A stretch of 8,043 bases of DNA, from contig JAJFJE010000337.1 in NCBI GenBank assembly GCA_021774355.1, forward strand, positions 1-8,043. The letters run 5' to 3'. A model generated the notes under the pieces. The model made no database searches and was not told where the DNA came from. It saw only the letters and a program-made list of their open reading frames with translations. The translations under genes and the position numbers were made by a program. Source of the DNA: Alphaproteobacteria bacterium (lineage in GTDB: Bacteria > Pseudomonadota > Alphaproteobacteria > Zavarziniales > Zavarziniaceae). Positions within the stretch are counted from its first letter, which is position 1. Each line of letters opens with the position of its first letter. Below, one piece after another: positions 7,191 to 8,043 of the stretch.

Positions 7191-7212
7191 GCGGCGGCAT
7201 AATGGCCGCCGC
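7191..7212. repeat. Perfect 8-bp inverted repeat around the exporter -10 hexamer
   Basis: GCGGCGGC (7191-7198) and GCCGCCGC (7205-7212) are exact reverse complements separated by ATAATG. The spacer is exactly the -10 hexamer proposed for the exporter gene on the minus strand, and the dyad ends one base before its ATG. It could be an operator, or a hairpin in a longer mRNA that affects initiation. Simple GCC repeats are common in GC-rich genomes, so chance is a real alternative. Confidence 0.4.
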
Positions 7213-7227
7213 GACGCGTTCCGGCAA
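7199..7227 (-). promoter_or_regulatory. Candidate promoter of the exporter-tlyA-rlmD-methyltransferase-rhomboid block
   Basis: Read on the minus strand, TTGCCG (7227-7222), a 17-base spacer and CATTAT (7204-7199) match 4 of 6 at each sigma70 hexamer. The -10 ends nine bases before the ATG at 7189, so the transcript would be leaderless or nearly so, which agrees with the absence of a Shine-Dalgarno. It is the best match I found for this operon upstream of 7189. Confidence 0.35.
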
Positions 7228-7269
7228 TCGCCGCCCCAGGCGAAATATCGCGTGCCGCGGGGCGGCCCC

Positions 7270-7298
7270 TTGGAACCGGCCGCGCCGCCCCGTATTAT
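7270..7298 (+). promoter_or_regulatory. Candidate sigma70-type promoter for the small secreted protein gene
   Basis: TTGGAA (7270-7275; 4 of 6), a 17-base spacer and TATTAT (7293-7298; 5 of 6) give the best promoter match in the intergenic region. The TATTATT tract stands out in its GC-rich surroundings. Transcription would begin near 7305, leaving about 270 bases of leader before the ATG at 7575. Confidence 0.45.
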
Positions 7299-7318
7299 TC
7301 CCGATGCGGGCCGCATGA

Positions 7319-7347
7319 CGCGGACCGCGCGACGGGGACGGTCCGCG
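7319..7347. repeat. Perfect 9-bp inverted repeat in the long leader
   Basis: CGCGGACCG (7319-7327) and CGGTCCGCG (7339-7347) are exact reverse complements around an 11-base loop. It falls just after the predicted start of the rightward transcript, so it could fold as a 5'-end hairpin or serve as a protein-binding dyad. No T-run follows on either strand, so it is not an intrinsic terminator. Confidence 0.45.
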
Positions 7348-7561
7348 GGGCCGATCCCCCAAGGGAGAAAAGGACGCGCGCCGCTGCCAGGGGCGTCGTG
7401 TTTGTCGTCGGGGCGCGTGGGGCGTTCCGCTCCCTTCAGGGGCTTCCCCCATTATCTCTTGCCGGTCGTCGACGGTGGCCCTGGGGCCGGCCGGCGATGG
7501 TCCCGGGGCGGCGGACATGAATGCGGGGCTGCCGGCGGTCCCCAGCCAGAACCCGCCATTC

Positions 7562-7566
7562 AGGAG
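7562..7566 (+). promoter_or_regulatory. Shine-Dalgarno of the small secreted protein gene
   Basis: AGGAG lies 8 bases before ATG 7575. It decides the start: an in-frame ATG at 7521 would add an Arg-rich stretch in front of the signal peptide and has no such site. Confidence 0.75.
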
Positions 7567-7574
7567 AGCCGACC

Positions 7575-7913
7575 ATGTTCGCCACCACTCTGCGGGCCGC
7601 CGCCGCGGCTGCCGTGCTTGTTTGCAGCGCCGGCGCCGCCAGTGCCGACGACCTCACCTTTACCCTGATCAACAAGTCCAGCGCCGGGGTAAGCGAGTTC
7701 TATGTCTCCCATTCCGGGACCAATGTGTGGGAAGAGAGCCTGATTCCGGACGGCAAGGTGCTGCCGTCGGGCAGCCAGATCGACGTGGAAATCGCCGACG
7801 GCCGGCGGACCTGCGAATATGACATCCGCAGCGTCTTCGACGACGGCACGGACCACGAGGAGTACGGCCTGGACCTCTGCGAACTGGGCTCCTACACCTA
7901 TACCGACGAATAG
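7575..7913 (+). CDS. Small secreted acidic protein of unknown function
   Basis: The 112-residue product begins with a clear Sec signal peptide (basic Arg7, an alanine-rich core to about 20, cleavage expected after ASA at 22-24), leaving a mature protein of about 88 residues. Cys17 does not form a lipobox. The mature part is strongly acidic (20 Asp/Glu against 5 Lys/Arg), rich in beta-prone stretches (LTFTLINKSS, SEFYVSHSG, QIDVEIADG) and ends in an acidic YTYTDE. Two cysteines, Cys80 (RTCEYDI) and Cys102 (LDLCELG), flank VFDDGTDHEEYG and could form a disulfide in the periplasm. The pattern of an N-terminal LxFTLxN strand, a WEE turn, a C-[DE]-hydrophobic strand, [YF]DDG and LC resembles short secreted proteins of alphaproteobacteria that I recall being carried in databases as hypothetical or mislabelled argininosuccinate lyase; it is not that enzyme. 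Acidic DDG/DE loops could bind a metal such as calcium, but this is speculation. It has its own promoter candidate and is followed by terminator-like hairpins, so it is probably monocistronic. Confidence 0.82.
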   Translation: MFATTLRAAAAAAVLVCSAGAASADDLTFTLINKSSAGVSEFYVSHSGTNVWEESLIPDGKVLPSGSQIDVEIADGRRTCEYDIRSVFDDGTDHEEYGLDLCELGSYTYTDE

Positions 7914-7921
7914 CCCCGGGC

Positions 7922-7937
7922 GGCGTGGCCCGACGCC
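7922..7937 (+). terminator. Weak hairpin just after the small gene
   Basis: GGCGT (7922-7926), loop GGCCCG and ACGCC (7933-7937) form a perfect 5-bp stem starting 9 bases after the stop, followed by TCTT. The stem is short and the tail is broken by GCGC, so it is at best a weak terminator or 3'-end stabiliser. Confidence 0.3.
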
Positions 7938-7939
7938 TC

Positions 7940-7967
7940 TTGCGCTCGGGCTGGCGCGCGCTAAACT
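7940..7967 (+). promoter_or_regulatory. Possible promoter for a gene beyond the right edge
   Basis: TTGCGC (7940-7945), a 16-base spacer and TAAACT (7962-7967) give a partial sigma70 match in a local AT-richer patch (CTAAACTAAG). Transcription would start near 7974 and immediately enter the strong hairpin at 7986-8011. Confidence 0.3.
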
Positions 7968-7985
7968 AAGGGCAAGGTCAGGTAT

Positions 7986-8016
7986 GGCCCGGGATGACGC
8001 TATCCCGGGCCTTCTT
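7986..8016 (+). terminator. Strong rho-independent terminator-like hairpin
   Basis: GGCCCGGGAT (7986-7995) and ATCCCGGGCC (8002-8011) form a perfect 10-bp stem around GACGCT, followed at once by TTCTT and, after GGC, TTTGTT. The T-rich side is only on the plus strand, so it would end transcription from the small secreted protein gene about 75 bases after its stop. It could also act in the leader of a downstream gene. Confidence 0.7.
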
Positions 8017-8034
8017 GGCTTTGTTCCACCATGT

Positions 8035-8040
8035 GGGAGG
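8035..8040 (+). promoter_or_regulatory. Possible ribosome-binding site at the window edge
   Basis: GGGAGG is a good Shine-Dalgarno-like sequence 3 bases from the right end. It would serve a gene starting just outside the window. An ATG at 8031 (ATG TGG GAG GCT) is a less likely start because nothing resembling a ribosome-binding site precedes it. Confidence 0.25.
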
Positions 8041-8043
8041 CTC

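Larger units (their letters stand above)
7190..7574. other. 385-base intergenic region without a credible gene
   Basis: Both flanking genes read away from this stretch. Open frames exist on both strands, but their products are Arg/Pro/Gly-rich with no recognisable motif, as expected from random GC-rich DNA. It contains a candidate promoter for each direction and two perfect inverted repeats (listed separately). AT-rich islands stand out against the background at about 7244-7249 (AAATAT), 7293-7299 (TATTATT) and 7451-7458 (ATTATCTC). Confidence 0.7.

Noticed and set aside
7272..7294. GGAAC followed by CGTA as an EcfG/RpoE-type stress promoter.
   Set aside because: The spacing of 14 bases is shorter than the usual spacing, and the second element matches poorly. 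The sigma70-like reading of the same bases fits better.
5772..7316. Upstream extension of the tlyA frame through the exporter gene.
   Set aside because: The S4 domain starts precisely at ATG 5771, which has the ATGA overlap. The extension is Gly/Arg/Pro-rich shadow sequence of the exporter.
7186..7518. Minus-strand 110-codon frame upstream of the exporter.
   Set aside because: No motif, Arg/Pro-rich composition, and it overlaps the promoter-like elements and the exporter start.
7252..7668. Plus-strand frame in the intergenic gap as a small gene.
   Set aside because: Pro/Arg/Gly-rich, no family features, no ribosome-binding site, and it runs out of frame into the signal-peptide region of the supported small gene.
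1..8043. Search by eye for mobile elements, CRISPR repeats, tRNA genes and toxin-antitoxin pairs.
   Set aside because: No transposase or integrase motifs, no regularly spaced repeats, no tRNA-like arms and no paired small ORFs with family features were found.

Overview
This 8,043-base window is very GC-rich and gene-dense. It looks like chromosome from an alphaproteobacterium. Protein flavour (class 2 PyrD, TamA, adjacent tlyA and rlmD) and base composition suggest a Rhodospirillales-like lineage; that placement is inference from remembered family features, not from a search. I see no transposase, integrase, phage gene, CRISPR array, tRNA or rRNA.

Left part (1-2115). The 5' part of tamA (outer-membrane TamA/BamA family) runs leftward off the window edge. 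Divergent from it, only 57 bases away, is pyrD (quinone-type dihydroorotate dehydrogenase), running rightward. PyrD has the full class 2 fold signature, but its catalytic loop reads SCPN where characterised class 2 enzymes have SSPN.

Centre (2121-7189, all minus strand). Five genes form one compact block, in transcription order: a MATE-family exporter, tlyA (rRNA 2'-O-methyltransferase), an rlmD/rumA-type rRNA uracil-C5 methyltransferase, a SAM methyltransferase of unknown substrate, and a rhomboid intramembrane protease. Junctions are a 4-base overlap, an 8-base overlap, a 4-base gap and a 1-base gap, so one polycistronic, translationally coupled mRNA is likely. The block converges on pyrD with 5 bases between the stop codons. 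A candidate promoter with a perfect dyad centred on its -10 hexamer lies directly upstream of the exporter; it would give a nearly leaderless mRNA.

Right part (7190-8043). A 385-base gap separates the exporter from a small rightward gene for a secreted, strongly acidic 112-residue protein. The gap holds a fair sigma70-like promoter, about 270 bases of leader and a perfect 9-bp inverted repeat. After the small gene come a weak hairpin, a possible promoter and a strong terminator-like hairpin. The window ends at what may be the ribosome-binding region of the next gene.

Overall this is mostly ordinary core genome. I do not see an obviously new multi-gene system. The points most worth a second look are the PyrD active-site variant, the orphan methyltransferase with its conserved pre-domain, the small secreted protein with a long leader, and the dyad over the exporter promoter.
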